From Pseudomonas sp. P8_241 (GTDB lineage: Bacteria > Pseudomonadota > Gammaproteobacteria > Pseudomonadales > Pseudomonadaceae), in contig NZ_CP125377.1 in the NCBI RefSeq assembly GCF_034008315.1, forward strand, positions 372,001-436,000: a stretch of 64,000 bases of DNA. Reading direction: 5' to 3'. Of the stretch, positions 1 through 7,957 are shown one piece after another; position 1 is the stretch's first letter, and the number at the start of each line of letters is the position of its first letter. The translations under genes and the position numbers were made by a program. The notes under the pieces are model-generated. The model worked only from the letters and a program-made list of their open reading frames with translations, made no database searches and was not told the origin of the DNA.

Positions 1-62
1 GACTTCAAGATTCATTAAACCGAAACCAAATTCGCGCGAAACGTTTACACGAGGACTACACC

Positions 63-788
63 ATGACGTTATTGGCATCTCCACTTGAATCCATCGAAAG
101 CGCGGTGATCTGGCTGCTGGTGGTTTTTTCCGTCGCGACCTGGGGCCTGGCCTTGCTCAAGGGTGTGCAGTTCGGCCGCCTCAAGGCGCAGGATCGCAAG
201 TTTCATAAACAGTTCTGGGCGGCATCGAGTCTCGATTCGGCCGCCGAGTTGAGCGAAACCCAACCCGGCGCTGCGGCGCGTGTGGCACAGGCCGGTTATG
301 CGGCGATCCAGGTCGGTGAGACGCCACAGGCAGCGGATTTAAGCCAGGCGATCAATCATCAGGACCGTCTGGAGCGGGCCTTGCGTCAGCAGATCGTGCG
401 TGAACGTCGGTCTCTGGAGACCGGGCTGGCGGTGGTCGCGAGTATTGGCAGCACCTCACCGTTCATTGGTTTGTTCGGCACGGTGTGGGGAATCATGGAA
501 GCGTTGAAAGGCATCAGTGCAGCTGGCTCTGCAAGCCTGGAAACCGTGGCCGGACCTATCGGAGCGGCGCTGGTTGCCACGGGCGTAGGGATCGCCGTCG
601 CCGTGCCGGCAGTGCTGGTTTACAACTACTTTTTACGTCGTTTGAAACTGACGGCGGCGGACCTCGATGACTTCGCCCATGACTTCTACAGCCTGGCGCA
701 GAAGAGTTCGTTCCGCGTGTTGATTCATCCGACGGCGCACAGGGTTTCGGCCCAGGGCGGCGCGCAGAAAGTGAAGGAGGCGTCCTGA
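63..788 (+). CDS. exbB: ExbB/TolQ/MotA-family proton channel subunit
   Basis: Inner-membrane subunit of the proton-motive-force engine that energises TonB-dependent outer-membrane receptors. The 241-residue protein shows three hydrophobic spans: near residues 12-33, a second with the conserved FIGLFGTVWG segment near 137-150, and a third with GPIGAALVATGVGIAVAVPA near 160-185. A cytoplasmic domain lies between spans 1 and 2. GAGGA-like Shine-Dalgarno bases sit about 9 nt before the ATG. exbD follows one base after the stop, so the two are co-translated. No tonB lies downstream. It may lie to the left of the window or elsewhere. The family is certain; ExbB rather than TolQ is inferred from the ExbD partner and the absence of tolA or tolB. 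Confidence 0.92.
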   Translation: MTLLASPLESIESAVIWLLVVFSVATWGLALLKGVQFGRLKAQDRKFHKQFWAASSLDSAAELSETQPGAAARVAQAGYAAIQVGETPQAADLSQAINHQDRLERALRQQIVRERRSLETGLAVVASIGSTSPFIGLFGTVWGIMEALKGISAAGSASLETVAGPIGAALVATGVGIAVAVPAVLVYNYFLRRLKLTAADLDDFAHDFYSLAQKSSFRVLIHPTAHRVSAQGGAQKVKEAS

Positions 789-789
789 T

Positions 790-1191
790 ATGGCCTTCTC
801 CACGCAAGACAGTGATGAGGTTCTGAGCGAGATCAACGTGACGCCACTGGTGGATGTGATGCTGGTGCTGCTGGTGGTGTTCATCGTCACCGCGCCGCTG
901 CTGACCAACGCGATACCGATCAACCTGCCCAAGACCGAGGCCGTGGCGCCGGTGGAACAGAAAGACCCGCTGGTGGTGAGCATTGATGGCGCCGGCAAGC
1001 TGTTTATCAACAAGGATGAAATCCAGCCGGATTTGCTGGAATTTAACCTGCAGGCGGCCAAGGCCAAGGACCCGGAAGTGCGGGTGCAATTGCAGGCCGA
1101 TGACGGGGTGAACTACGGCGAAGTGGCACGGGCCATGGCGTCGATCGAGCGGGCAGGGATTACCAAGCTGTCGGTGATTACCGCGCGTTAA
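790..1191 (+). CDS. exbD: ExbD/TolR-family biopolymer transport protein
   Basis: Partner of ExbB in the TonB energising complex. It has one N-terminal transmembrane helix and a periplasmic domain. The 133-residue protein has the canonical INVTPLVDVMLVLLVVF segment, with the proton-carrying aspartate at residue 22, inside a single span at about 17-40. The rest is a polar periplasmic domain of normal length. It starts directly after the exbB stop and is followed by a strong terminator, so this end of the operon is closed. Confidence 0.93.
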   Translation: MAFSTQDSDEVLSEINVTPLVDVMLVLLVVFIVTAPLLTNAIPINLPKTEAVAPVEQKDPLVVSIDGAGKLFINKDEIQPDLLEFNLQAAKAKDPEVRVQLQADDGVNYGEVARAMASIERAGITKLSVITAR

Positions 1192-1209
1192 CAGATTTTT
1201 GCTTTTGCG

Positions 1210-1244
1210 GGGCCGTCTCCTTGGCAGGGTGCGGCCCTTTTTTT
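1210..1244 (+). terminator. Rho-independent terminator after exbD
   Basis: A GGGCCG/CGGCCC stem about 18 nt downstream of the exbD stop is followed by a run of seven T. Its position and shape fit the end of the exbBD transcript. Confidence 0.8.
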
Positions 1245-1259
1245 ATGTCCGGCAAACTC

Positions 1260-1348
1260 TGTAGGCGCTGGCTTGCCGGCGTTGGCGTCCTTCCAGCGGG
1301 TAAATTGCTGCCTGACCTACCGCATTCGCTAGCAAGCCAGCTCCTACA
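1260..1348. repeat. REP pair, 'GTAGGCGCTGGCTTGCCGG' class
   Basis: Two inverted copies of a REP core. The left reads GTAGGCGCTGGCTTGCC. The right is its complement ending AGCAAGCCAGCTCCTAC. About 50 nt separate them. This is a typical Pseudomonas BIME in the gap between exbD and the hydrolase gene. Confidence 0.8.
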
Positions 1349-1399
1349 AATCATCAATCTAATATTCCTTTAAGATCTTAATAAATAGCTTCTTATTCC

Positions 1400-1428
1400 T
1401 TAACGAATATAACTCTCCTCCCTATACT
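1400..1428 (+). promoter_or_regulatory. Possible sigma-70 promoter of the RBBP9-type hydrolase
   Basis: TTAACG at 1400-1405 and TATACT at 1423-1428 are separated by 17 nt, inside an AT-rich stretch 40-65 nt before the start codon. TTATTCC at 1393-1399 lies just upstream. It is a sequence match only. Confidence 0.35.
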
Positions 1429-1464
1429 CGATCGGGAACAGACACGCAGCCGGAGAGCTCCCCC

Positions 1465-2046
1465 ATGCGCAACGAATCAATTCGCTACCTGATTGTGCCG
1501 GGCTGGCAAGGATCGCCAGACGATCATTGGCAAAGCCATTGGCAGAACAGCCTGCCGAACAGTGCACGGGTGGAGCAGGCCGACTGGTTGACGCCGCGAC
1601 GCGAAGACTGGGTCGCGGCACTGGCCGAGGCGATTGCCGCCGACAGCACGCCGGTGATCCTGATCGCCCACAGCCTGGGTTGCATCACTGTCGCCCATTG
1701 GGCTGCAACGGCACCGGTGCAATTTCTGCGTCAGGTGCGCGGTGCTCTGCTGGTCGCGCCCGCGGATGTCGAGCGTCCGGCCTGTGCGCCGGCCTTGCGC
1801 AATTTTGCGCCGATTCCGACGGATCTTTTACCTTTCCCTAGCCAGGTCGTCAGCTCCGACAACGACAGCGCCGTCAGTGCGCCTCGAGCGCTGGAACTGG
1901 CACGCAACTGGGGCGCCGAGGCGGGGATTCTGGCCGGAGCGGGGCACATCAACGTCAAGTCCGGTCACCAGCGTTGGGAGCAGGGGTTTGCCTATCTGTA
2001 CCGCCTGCAAAACCGCATGGAACATCACGCTCTGCGCCGCGCTTGA
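1465..2046 (+). CDS. RBBP9/YdeN-family alpha/beta hydrolase
   Basis: Small single-domain serine hydrolase of 193 residues, the usual family size. The nucleophile elbow reads AHSLGC with Ser70. The probable acid is Asp132 or Asp134 in SSDND, and the probable catalytic histidine is His161 in GAGHINV. The early WQG/HW motifs are typical of RBBP9/YdeN. The ATG is preceded by a GGAGAG ribosome site. Natural substrates of the family are poorly known. It lies beside a sigma-54-activator-like gene and a MetQ-type binding protein, so a role in processing a sulfur compound is possible but is inferred from context only. Confidence 0.85.
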   Translation: MRNESIRYLIVPGWQGSPDDHWQSHWQNSLPNSARVEQADWLTPRREDWVAALAEAIAADSTPVILIAHSLGCITVAHWAATAPVQFLRQVRGALLVAPADVERPACAPALRNFAPIPTDLLPFPSQVVSSDNDSAVSAPRALELARNWGAEAGILAGAGHINVKSGHQRWEQGFAYLYRLQNRMEHHALRRA

Positions 2047-2103
2047 GTCTTATTTTTCATTAAATCGCCCCCGTCTCCCGGCGGTTTTGGGCGGGAGTCT
2101 GCC

Positions 2104-3033
2104 ATGAGTTTTGAAACCTTCGGTCAGCCCTTGCTGACCTTTCCCGATGCAGAAAAAAGTCCCCTGAGCATTCGCGCCAAGGCGCTGGTGTTCGTCGATC
2201 CGCGTTCCCGGCAGCTGCGCGAAGACCTGGAGCAACTGGCGCCGCGTTCAATCTCGGTGCTCATCCGTGGTGAGACCGGTTCGGGCAAGGAGTTGCTGGC
2301 GCGGCATATCCATCGCGCCAGCGATCGTGGCGGCTTGTTTGTGTCGGTCAATTGCGGCGCCATCAGTCCGACTTACGCCGACGCCGAATTGTTTGGCTAC
2401 GCCGCGGGCAGCTTTAGCGGATCAGCGAGCAGCCGCGCCGGCTGGTTCGGCTCGGCCAATGGCGGCACGCTGTACCTGGACGAAATCGGCGACCTGCCGC
2501 TGCCGATCCAGATCAAATTGCTCGCCGCCCTGGAAAATCATGAAGTCATGCGCGTCGGTGCCCCTCAGCCGAGCCCGGTGGACGTGCGTCTGGTTGCGGC
2601 CACCAGCATCGATCTGGCCAAGGCTGTTGCGGCTGGAAAATTCCACGAGCGGCTTTTTCATTACCTCAGCGAAGGCCAACTCGAACTGCCGGCGCTGCGC
2701 GAACGTACGGGCGACATCCTGTCCCTGGCCGAATATTTCCTCGGCATCTACAGCCAGCGCCTGGACTTGCCGGTGCCGCTGATCAGTGAGGCGGCGCAGA
2801 TCGTGCTGGAACGCCATAGCTGGCCGGGTAATACCCGAGAGCTGGAAAACATCATTCACTTTGCGCTGCTGGTAAGCACCGGGGATGAGATTTTGCCGGA
2901 GCATTTGAATTTGCCGGAGCTCTCGATTTCTCTGGAGCAGATCGAGAGTCAGATCCGGCAGATTCTCGACAATGGCTCTGTCGCTGACCAGGCAGCCTTG
3001 AAACAGTTACTCAAAAACACCGGGCTTTCGTAG
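2104..3033 (+). CDS. Sigma-54 activator-like AAA+ protein with degenerate GAFTGA and no clear DNA-binding domain
   Basis: A 309-residue protein consisting almost only of the AAA+ domain of enhancer-binding proteins such as SfnR. The Walker A is GETGSGKE near residue 57 and Walker B is TLYLDEIGDL near 122. The WPGNTREL motif of this family is near 240. Two things are unusual. The sigma-54 contact loop, normally GAFTGA, reads GSFSGS. The C-terminus ends in a short ALKQLLKNTGLS with no recognisable Fis-type helix-turn-helix. There is no N-terminal sensor domain. The TAG stop lies inside a REP element that begins there, so the original end may have been lost. Location between a hydrolase and metQ suggests a sulfur-starvation regulator, active or decayed. 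Confidence 0.75.
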   Translation: MSFETFGQPLLTFPDAEKSPLSIRAKALVFVDPRSRQLREDLEQLAPRSISVLIRGETGSGKELLARHIHRASDRGGLFVSVNCGAISPTYADAELFGYAAGSFSGSASSRAGWFGSANGGTLYLDEIGDLPLPIQIKLLAALENHEVMRVGAPQPSPVDVRLVAATSIDLAKAVAAGKFHERLFHYLSEGQLELPALRERTGDILSLAEYFLGIYSQRLDLPVPLISEAAQIVLERHSWPGNTRELENIIHFALLVSTGDEILPEHLNLPELSISLEQIESQIRQILDNGSVADQAALKQLLKNTGLS

Positions 3034-3108
3034 GAGCAAGCTTGCTCGCGATCGCGGCGACGCGGTTTTTCTGAACGGACGCCATCGCCAGCAAGCCGGC
3101 TCCTACAA
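3030..3108. repeat. REP pair overlapping the stop codon of the preceding gene
   Basis: A left arm GTAGGAGCAAGCTTGCTCGCGA and a right arm GCCAGCAAGCCGGCTCCTACA form a BIME. The first GTAG contains the TAG stop of the sigma-54-activator-like gene. Confidence 0.8.
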
Positions 3109-3287
3109 AGGAAGATGTGCGAGTTAGAGTTTTATGAACAAAATGGAATATGAAGCTTAATAAACGTTATTGTTCGGGAATAAAAAATCCCGGTATTGTC
3201 CGCCTCACGCCAGCGATAGCACTTCACTGGCACTCTCATCTTCAAGCCGTCGCCACAAGCGACTGTGATTTCCGATAAGGACACTGC

Positions 3288-4070
3288 ATGAAAAAGGTTC
3301 TGTTGTTCACCGCACTGGCGGCTGCCCTGACCTCGGGCCTGGCCCTGGCGGGCGAGAAACTGGTGGTTGCCGCAACCCCGGTACCACACGCCGAGATTCT
3401 CGAACTGATCAAGCCAACCCTCGCCAAAGAAGGCGTGGACCTGGAAATCAAAGTATTCACCGACTACGTTCAGCCGAACGTGCAGGTCGATCAGAAGCGT
3501 CTGGACGCCAACTACTTCCAGACCCTGCCGTACCTGAAAAGCTTCAACGAAGGCAAAGGCACCCATCTTGAAACCGTCATCGGTGTTCACGTCGAACCGT
3601 TCGGTGGCTACTCGAAGAAAGTCAAATCCCTGGCGGAGCTGAAAGACGGCGCAACCATCGCCATCCCTAACGAAGGCAGCAACAGCGGCCGTGCCCTGAT
3701 CCTGTTGCAGAAGGCTGGCCTGATCGAGTTGAAAGACCCGAAAAACGCTGTGTCGACGCCCAAAGACATTGCCAAGAACCCACATAACTTCAAGTTCAAG
3801 GAACTCGAATCGGCCATGCTCCCGCGTGTGCTGGATCAGGTCGACCTGGACATGATCAACACCAACTACGCGCTGGAAGCGGGCCTGAACCCGGCCAAAG
3901 ATGCGCTGATCATTGAAGGTGCCGATTCGCCTTACGTGAACTACCTGGTGGCCCGTCCGGACAACAAGGACAGCGTTGCCATTCAGAAACTGGCCAAGGC
4001 TTTGACCAGTCCAGAAGTGAAAGCCTTCATCGAGAAGAAGTACAGCGGCGCGGTACTGCCGGCGTTCTGA
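3288..4070 (+). CDS. metQ: MetQ/NlpA-family periplasmic binding protein
   Basis: Substrate-binding protein of a methionine-type (MUT family) ABC importer. Its 260 residues match the family length. An N-terminal signal peptide (residues 1 to about 21, ending LALA before GEK) has no lipobox cysteine, so the protein is probably soluble in the periplasm and not a lipoprotein as E. coli MetQ is. The core motifs PHAEIL, DANYFQTLPYL and IPNEGSNSGRAL are classic for the family. No permease or ATPase gene adjoins it. It may work with the MetN-MetI pair at 11.9-13.7 kb. The ATG follows an AAGGA site. A strong terminator closes the gene, and AT-rich DNA with two GGAATAW words lies upstream. Confidence 0.88.
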   Translation: MKKVLLFTALAAALTSGLALAGEKLVVAATPVPHAEILELIKPTLAKEGVDLEIKVFTDYVQPNVQVDQKRLDANYFQTLPYLKSFNEGKGTHLETVIGVHVEPFGGYSKKVKSLAELKDGATIAIPNEGSNSGRALILLQKAGLIELKDPKNAVSTPKDIAKNPHNFKFKELESAMLPRVLDQVDLDMINTNYALEAGLNPAKDALIIEGADSPYVNYLVARPDNKDSVAIQKLAKALTSPEVKAFIEKKYSGAVLPAF

Positions 4071-4100
4071 TTCGCGAAGCAAAACCCTTCAAGGTTTCAA

Positions 4101-4134
4101 ACGCCGACGGCTGATCCAGCGTCGGCGTTTTTTT
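4101..4134 (+). terminator. Rho-independent terminator after metQ
   Basis: ACGCCGAC/GTCGGCGT arms of 8 bp with a 12-nt loop are followed by seven T, 30 nt after the metQ stop. Confidence 0.88.
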
Positions 4135-4179
4135 ATGGGCGTTTGATTTGGTTGTGAACTGGGGCGACATCAAAAGCCT

Positions 4180-4275
4180 TCAAGCCACCCTGGCCTCCAA
4201 CGCCCTGCGCAACGCCATCAGTAATTTCACAACGTCCTGCGGATCCAGCCGTTGCGGCACTTTTGCGTCTGCCAT
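4180..4275 (-). CDS. Possible 31-residue small protein
   Basis: A short open frame starting MADAKVPQRL and ending LRRALEARVA, with an AGGATGAG ribosome site 5-10 nt before its ATG. Codon third positions are mostly G or C, as in neighbouring genes. The sequence would form an amphipathic helix. It lies 140 nt downstream of the AAA ATPase gene on the same strand. I do not recognise a family, and a chance frame or remnant is possible. Confidence 0.3.
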   Translation of the reverse strand: MADAKVPQRLDPQDVVKLLMALRRALEARVA

Positions 4276-4416
4276 TTTCTCATCCTTGTGATTGCCTGGC
4301 CTGGGGAGGCTGCCCAAAGGGGGGCCGTCCTTGGAGGGGTATTTCGAAAAAAAGATCCTTCCTGCGGTGTAGGGGAAAATAGTCGTCTTGCGTCGTCCCG
4401 GCAAATCACTGGCCGT

Positions 4417-5613
4417 TCAGTCTGGCCAATGCCAGGCGGGTTCATCCAGCATCCGCTGGCCGACGATCCCGGTCTGCCCGAGATTTTTCTCCAGCACGAT
4501 GCAATTGCATTGCGGATCCTCCTGCAACGCTGAAATCAATCGTCGGGCATGTGAGACCACCCACACCTGGCAGTGCTGCGATGCGCGGATGATCAAGCGC
4601 GCCAACGCCGGCAGCAGATCTGGATGCAGACTGGTTTCCGGTTCGTTCAGCACCATCAGTGTTGGCGGACGCGGCGTCAGTAATGCCGCGACCAACAGCA
4701 GATAGCGCAACGTCCCGTCCGACAACTCTGCCGCCGACAACGGGCGCAATAACCCCTCCTGAAAAAACTCGATGGCGAAGCGTCCGCCGCGCAGCGGTTC
4801 GATGTTCAGCCTGGCGCCAGGAAACGCGTCACTGATTGCCGCCCACAACGCCTCGGGATCGCCGATTTCGATGATCGTCTGCAAGGCCGCCGCCAGATCG
4901 CGCCCGTCGTGATGCAACACCGGTGTGCGCGTGCCTAATTGAGGTTGCCGAGCGGGCGCATCGGCATCGCTGCGAAAGTGATCGTAAAAACGCCAGCGGC
5001 GGATGAATTCGCGAATTTCCAACACCTGCGGCGAAGTCCGCAGGCTGCCGATCTGATCGAACAGACTGTCGAAAGTCGGCGTGTGCTGCGCCAGCACATC
5101 CCAACTGCGACTGGCGCGGGCGCGGATCATCGGGCCCTCGCGATCCACCAGCAGACTGGCCGGGCGATAGAACGGCCCGGCCCACAGACATTCGCGCTTG
5201 ATCTGCGGGTCGAGGCTGAAGCGTGAGGGTATGGGAGCGTGATTGCCGGGCAGCATGAAATGCCCATTGGAATCGGGCAGGCCCAGGCTGATCGAGTAGC
5301 CGAAGTCGTCGCCGGCAAACCCCAGGCGCAGGCGTTTGACCCCGTGGCGCACCGTGGCCTCGATCGGCACTTCGCCATTACGCATGCGCCGAGTGAGAGT
5401 TTCCGGCCCCGCCCAGAACGTCGAATCCAGACCGCCTTCGCGAGCCAGGGCGTTGACCACTCCGCCCTGGGCGGTTTCCGCCAACAGTCGCAGGGCGCGG
5501 TAAAGGTTGGACTTGCCGCTGCCGTTGGGGCCGGTGATCAGGTTCAGCCGGCCCAACGGGATCACCAGTTTGTTGATCGAGCGATAGTTGGCCACGGCGA
5601 GCGTCTGGAGCAT
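4417..5613 (-). CDS. AAA/ABC-type ATPase of the RecF/OLD-like predicted-ATPase group
   Basis: A 398-residue ATPase resembling the COG4637-type predicted ATPases. The Walker A is GPNGSGKSN near residue 28. The long insert is typical of SMC/RecF-like folds. A signature-like AELSDGTLRYL is followed by Walker B and the NEPETSLHP motif near 330, and then an H-loop VVSHARRL. No TOPRIM nuclease domain follows, so it is not a full OLD nuclease. The start at 5613 (MLQTLAVANYRSI) is chosen because AGGA lies 7 nt before it and homology begins there. An upstream in-frame ATG is less likely. No nuclease partner gene adjoins. The cellular role is unknown. Confidence 0.82.
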   Translation of the reverse strand: MLQTLAVANYRSINKLVIPLGRLNLITGPNGSGKSNLYRALRLLAETAQGGVVNALAREGGLDSTFWAGPETLTRRMRNGEVPIEATVRHGVKRLRLGFAGDDFGYSISLGLPDSNGHFMLPGNHAPIPSRFSLDPQIKRECLWAGPFYRPASLLVDREGPMIRARASRSWDVLAQHTPTFDSLFDQIGSLRTSPQVLEIREFIRRWRFYDHFRSDADAPARQPQLGTRTPVLHHDGRDLAAALQTIIEIGDPEALWAAISDAFPGARLNIEPLRGGRFAIEFFQEGLLRPLSAAELSDGTLRYLLLVAALLTPRPPTLMVLNEPETSLHPDLLPALARLIIRASQHCQVWVVSHARRLISALQEDPQCNCIVLEKNLGQTGIVGQRMLDEPAWHWPD

Positions 5614-5792
5614 GAGGATTCCTGAAGCGATATCAAACAAGTGCGCCATTGTCGGGTACGCCAACGCGTCTATTGCAAGCCTTTTCGACCGAACCCGCTT
5701 CGAATTTTTTCTTCATAAGACCATCGTGCAAGGTTCCAACTCTGTTCTAAGCTCTCTGTCGTGTTGTATTTGAAAAAGGCCAAGGAGTTTGC

Positions 5793-6896
5793 ATGGTGGT
5801 TCCCGGATTAAAAGTAGTAATGGCCTTGAGTGTCGTCACCCTGCTGACGGCTTGCGAAGAGAAAAAACCGGTTCAGGAATACCTCCCACGGGTGTTCGTG
5901 CAAGTCGTCAAGCAGGAGGATTTTGCCGCCTCGGTCACCCTCACCGGTGACGTGCAGGCGCGTGTCCAGACTGAACTGTCGTTTCGCGTGGGCGGCAAGA
6001 TCATCCAGCGTTCGGTCGATGTCGGCGATCGGGTAACGGCCAAACAAGTGCTGGCCCGGCTTGACCCCAAGGATTTGCAGACCAGTGTCGATTCGGCGCA
6101 GGCGCAAGTCGTCGCCGAGCAGGCGCGGGTCAAACAGAATGCGGCGGCGTTCGTGCGTCAGCAGAAACTCCTGCCCAAGGGCTACACCAGCCAGAGCGAA
6201 TACGACTCGGCCCAGGCCGCCTTGCGCAGCAGTCAGAGCGCGTTGAGCGCGGCCCAAGCGCAGTTGGCCAACGCCAAGGACCAGCTGAGCTACACGGCGC
6301 TGATTGCCGATGCACCGGGTGTCATTACCGAACGTCAGGCCGAAGTAGGTCAGGTGGTGCAGGCGACCATGCCGATCTTCAGCCTGGCCACGGACGGCGA
6401 CCGGGATGCGGTGTTCAACGTCTATGAATCACTGCTGGCCGAAAAGCCGAAAGATCAGACCATTGTCATCAGTCTGCTCGATAACCCGGCCATCAAAACC
6501 ACTGGCACCGTGCGTGAAGTCACCCCCGCCGTGTCGGCGCAGTCCGGTACTGTGCAGGTCAAGGTCGGCCTCGATAAATTGCCCGAAGGCATGCAATTGG
6601 GCTCGGTGGTCAGCGCCACGGCCAGGGGCTCGGGCAAGTCTGTTGTCGAGTTGCCGTGGTCGGCGCTGACCAAGAACATCAGTGAACCTGCCGTCTGGAT
6701 TATCGACGACAAGGGCCAGGCGCAGTTGCACTCGGTCACGGTCGGCCGTTACCTGACCGGCAAGGTCATCATCAGCGGCGGATTGAAGGGTGGGGAAAAA
6801 GTCATCGTCGCCGGCGGGCAGCTGTTGCACCCAGGCATGGAAGTCGAGATTGCCGAAAATACTTACAAGGATCTGAGTTGGGAGGCCAAGCCATGA
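5793..6896 (+). CDS. triA: RND efflux periplasmic adaptor, first of two (TriA-like)
   Basis: Membrane fusion protein of a tripartite RND pump, 367 residues. A lipoprotein signal with lipobox LLTAC (Cys21) anchors it to the inner membrane. A lipoyl/barrel-sandwich half-motif (LSFRVGGKIIQRSVDVGDRV) is at about 65-85. It is followed by an alpha-hairpin rich in Ala/Gln and then beta-barrel and membrane-proximal domains. The gene overlaps the next adaptor by 4 bp (ATGA). Two adaptors followed by one pump is the arrangement of Pseudomonas TriABC, which exports triclosan and detergents through a separately encoded channel such as OpmH. The symbol is assigned from this arrangement and the protein sizes. 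No outer-membrane channel gene is in the operon. Confidence 0.8.
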   Translation: MVVPGLKVVMALSVVTLLTACEEKKPVQEYLPRVFVQVVKQEDFAASVTLTGDVQARVQTELSFRVGGKIIQRSVDVGDRVTAKQVLARLDPKDLQTSVDSAQAQVVAEQARVKQNAAAFVRQQKLLPKGYTSQSEYDSAQAALRSSQSALSAAQAQLANAKDQLSYTALIADAPGVITERQAEVGQVVQATMPIFSLATDGDRDAVFNVYESLLAEKPKDQTIVISLLDNPAIKTTGTVREVTPAVSAQSGTVQVKVGLDKLPEGMQLGSVVSATARGSGKSVVELPWSALTKNISEPAVWIIDDKGQAQLHSVTVGRYLTGKVIISGGLKGGEKVIVAGGQLLHPGMEVEIAENTYKDLSWEAKP

Positions 6897-7957
6897 AGCC
6901 GATATGGGCGTTGTCCATCGGGCTGCTGCTGAGCGCCTGTTCCGAAAGTACGCCACCGCCGGAGCCTGTGCGGCCGGTGCTGTCGATCAAGATCAAGGCT
7001 TTGAACGAAGAGGATCTGGGGCGCTTCGCCGGCAGCATTCAGGCGCGCTACGAAAGTAATACCGGGTTTCGCGTAGGCGGGCGAATCGCCAGCCGTAACG
7101 TCGATGTCGGCACCGAGGTCGAGAAGGGCACATTGCTCGCCACGCTCGATCCATCCGATCAGCAGAACCAACTGCGTTCGGCCCAGGGCGATCTGGCGAA
7201 AATCCAGGCGCAACTGATCAATGCCAAGGCCAGCGCCATGCGCCAGCAAACCCTGTTTGATCGTGGGGTGGGCGCACAGGCGCAGCTGGATGATGCGCTG
7301 ACTAACCTTAAAACCACCCAGGCGTCCCTCGACCAGGCCCGTGCAGCCGTCGACCAGAGCAAGGACCAACTGAGCTACACCGAGCTGCGTGCCGACCATA
7401 AAGCCGTAGTCACGGCCTGGAGCGCTGAAGCCGGGCAAGTCGTGTCGGCCGGGCAGCAAGTGGTGACCCTGGCACAACCGGACATCAAGGAAGCGGTGAT
7501 CGATCTGCCCGATACGCTGGTTGATCAACTGCCCAGCGATGTGGTGTTTCTGGTCGCTACGCAACTCAACCCGAGCATCAACACCACCGCGACCATTCGC
7601 GAAATCGAACCCCAGGCGCAAAGCGCCACACGCACCCGGCGTGCGCGCCTGACTTTGGCTGAAACGCCAGAAGGTTTCCGCCTGGGTACTGCGATCAGCG
7701 TCACCTTGAGCTCGGCGATCAAGCCGCGCATTGAGCTTCCCTTGACCGCGTTGCAGGAGGTCGATGGCAAACCGCGCATCTGGGTGATCGATGCACAGAA
7801 CAAAACCGTTTCCCCCCGGGATGTCACCGTGATCAGCCGTACCGCCAGCACCGTGGTGCTGGCGGGTGGTGTGAAGAATGGCGAGCGGGTGGTCAGTGCC
7901 GGTGTAAACAGCCTCAAACCAGGGCAGGCAGTTAAAATCGACGAGGACAGTCAATGA
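6893..7957 (+). CDS. triB: RND efflux periplasmic adaptor, second of two (TriB-like)
   Basis: A 354-residue membrane fusion protein with its own lipobox (LLLSAC). The barrel-sandwich half-motif GFRVGGRIASRNVDVGTEV is near residue 50, followed by a coiled hairpin and the second half-motif ADHKAVVTAWSAEAGQVV. The start at 6893 uses the GGAGG at 6881-6885 and overlaps the stop of the first adaptor (ATGA). It overlaps the pump gene in the same way, so the three proteins are translationally coupled. The two adaptors are diverged paralogues and would form alternating dimers in a hexamer, as known for TriA and TriB. Confidence 0.82.
   Translation: MKPIWALSIGLLLSACSESTPPPEPVRPVLSIKIKALNEEDLGRFAGSIQARYESNTGFRVGGRIASRNVDVGTEVEKGTLLATLDPSDQQNQLRSAQGDLAKIQAQLINAKASAMRQQTLFDRGVGAQAQLDDALTNLKTTQASLDQARAAVDQSKDQLSYTELRADHKAVVTAWSAEAGQVVSAGQQVVTLAQPDIKEAVIDLPDTLVDQLPSDVVFLVATQLNPSINTTATIREIEPQAQSATRTRRARLTLAETPEGFRLGTAISVTLSSAIKPRIELPLTALQEVDGKPRIWVIDAQNKTVSPRDVTVISRTASTVVLAGGVKNGERVVSAGVNSLKPGQAVKIDEDSQ

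Noticed and set aside
1..62. Possible end of an upstream gene at the window edge
   Set aside because: No frame with convincing coding character could be followed in these 62 bases; they are taken as the exbB leader.
4417..5613. AAA ATPase considered as part of an OLD-nuclease (Gabija-like) defence system
   Set aside because: There is no TOPRIM domain in the protein and no UvrD-like helicase or other effector next to it.
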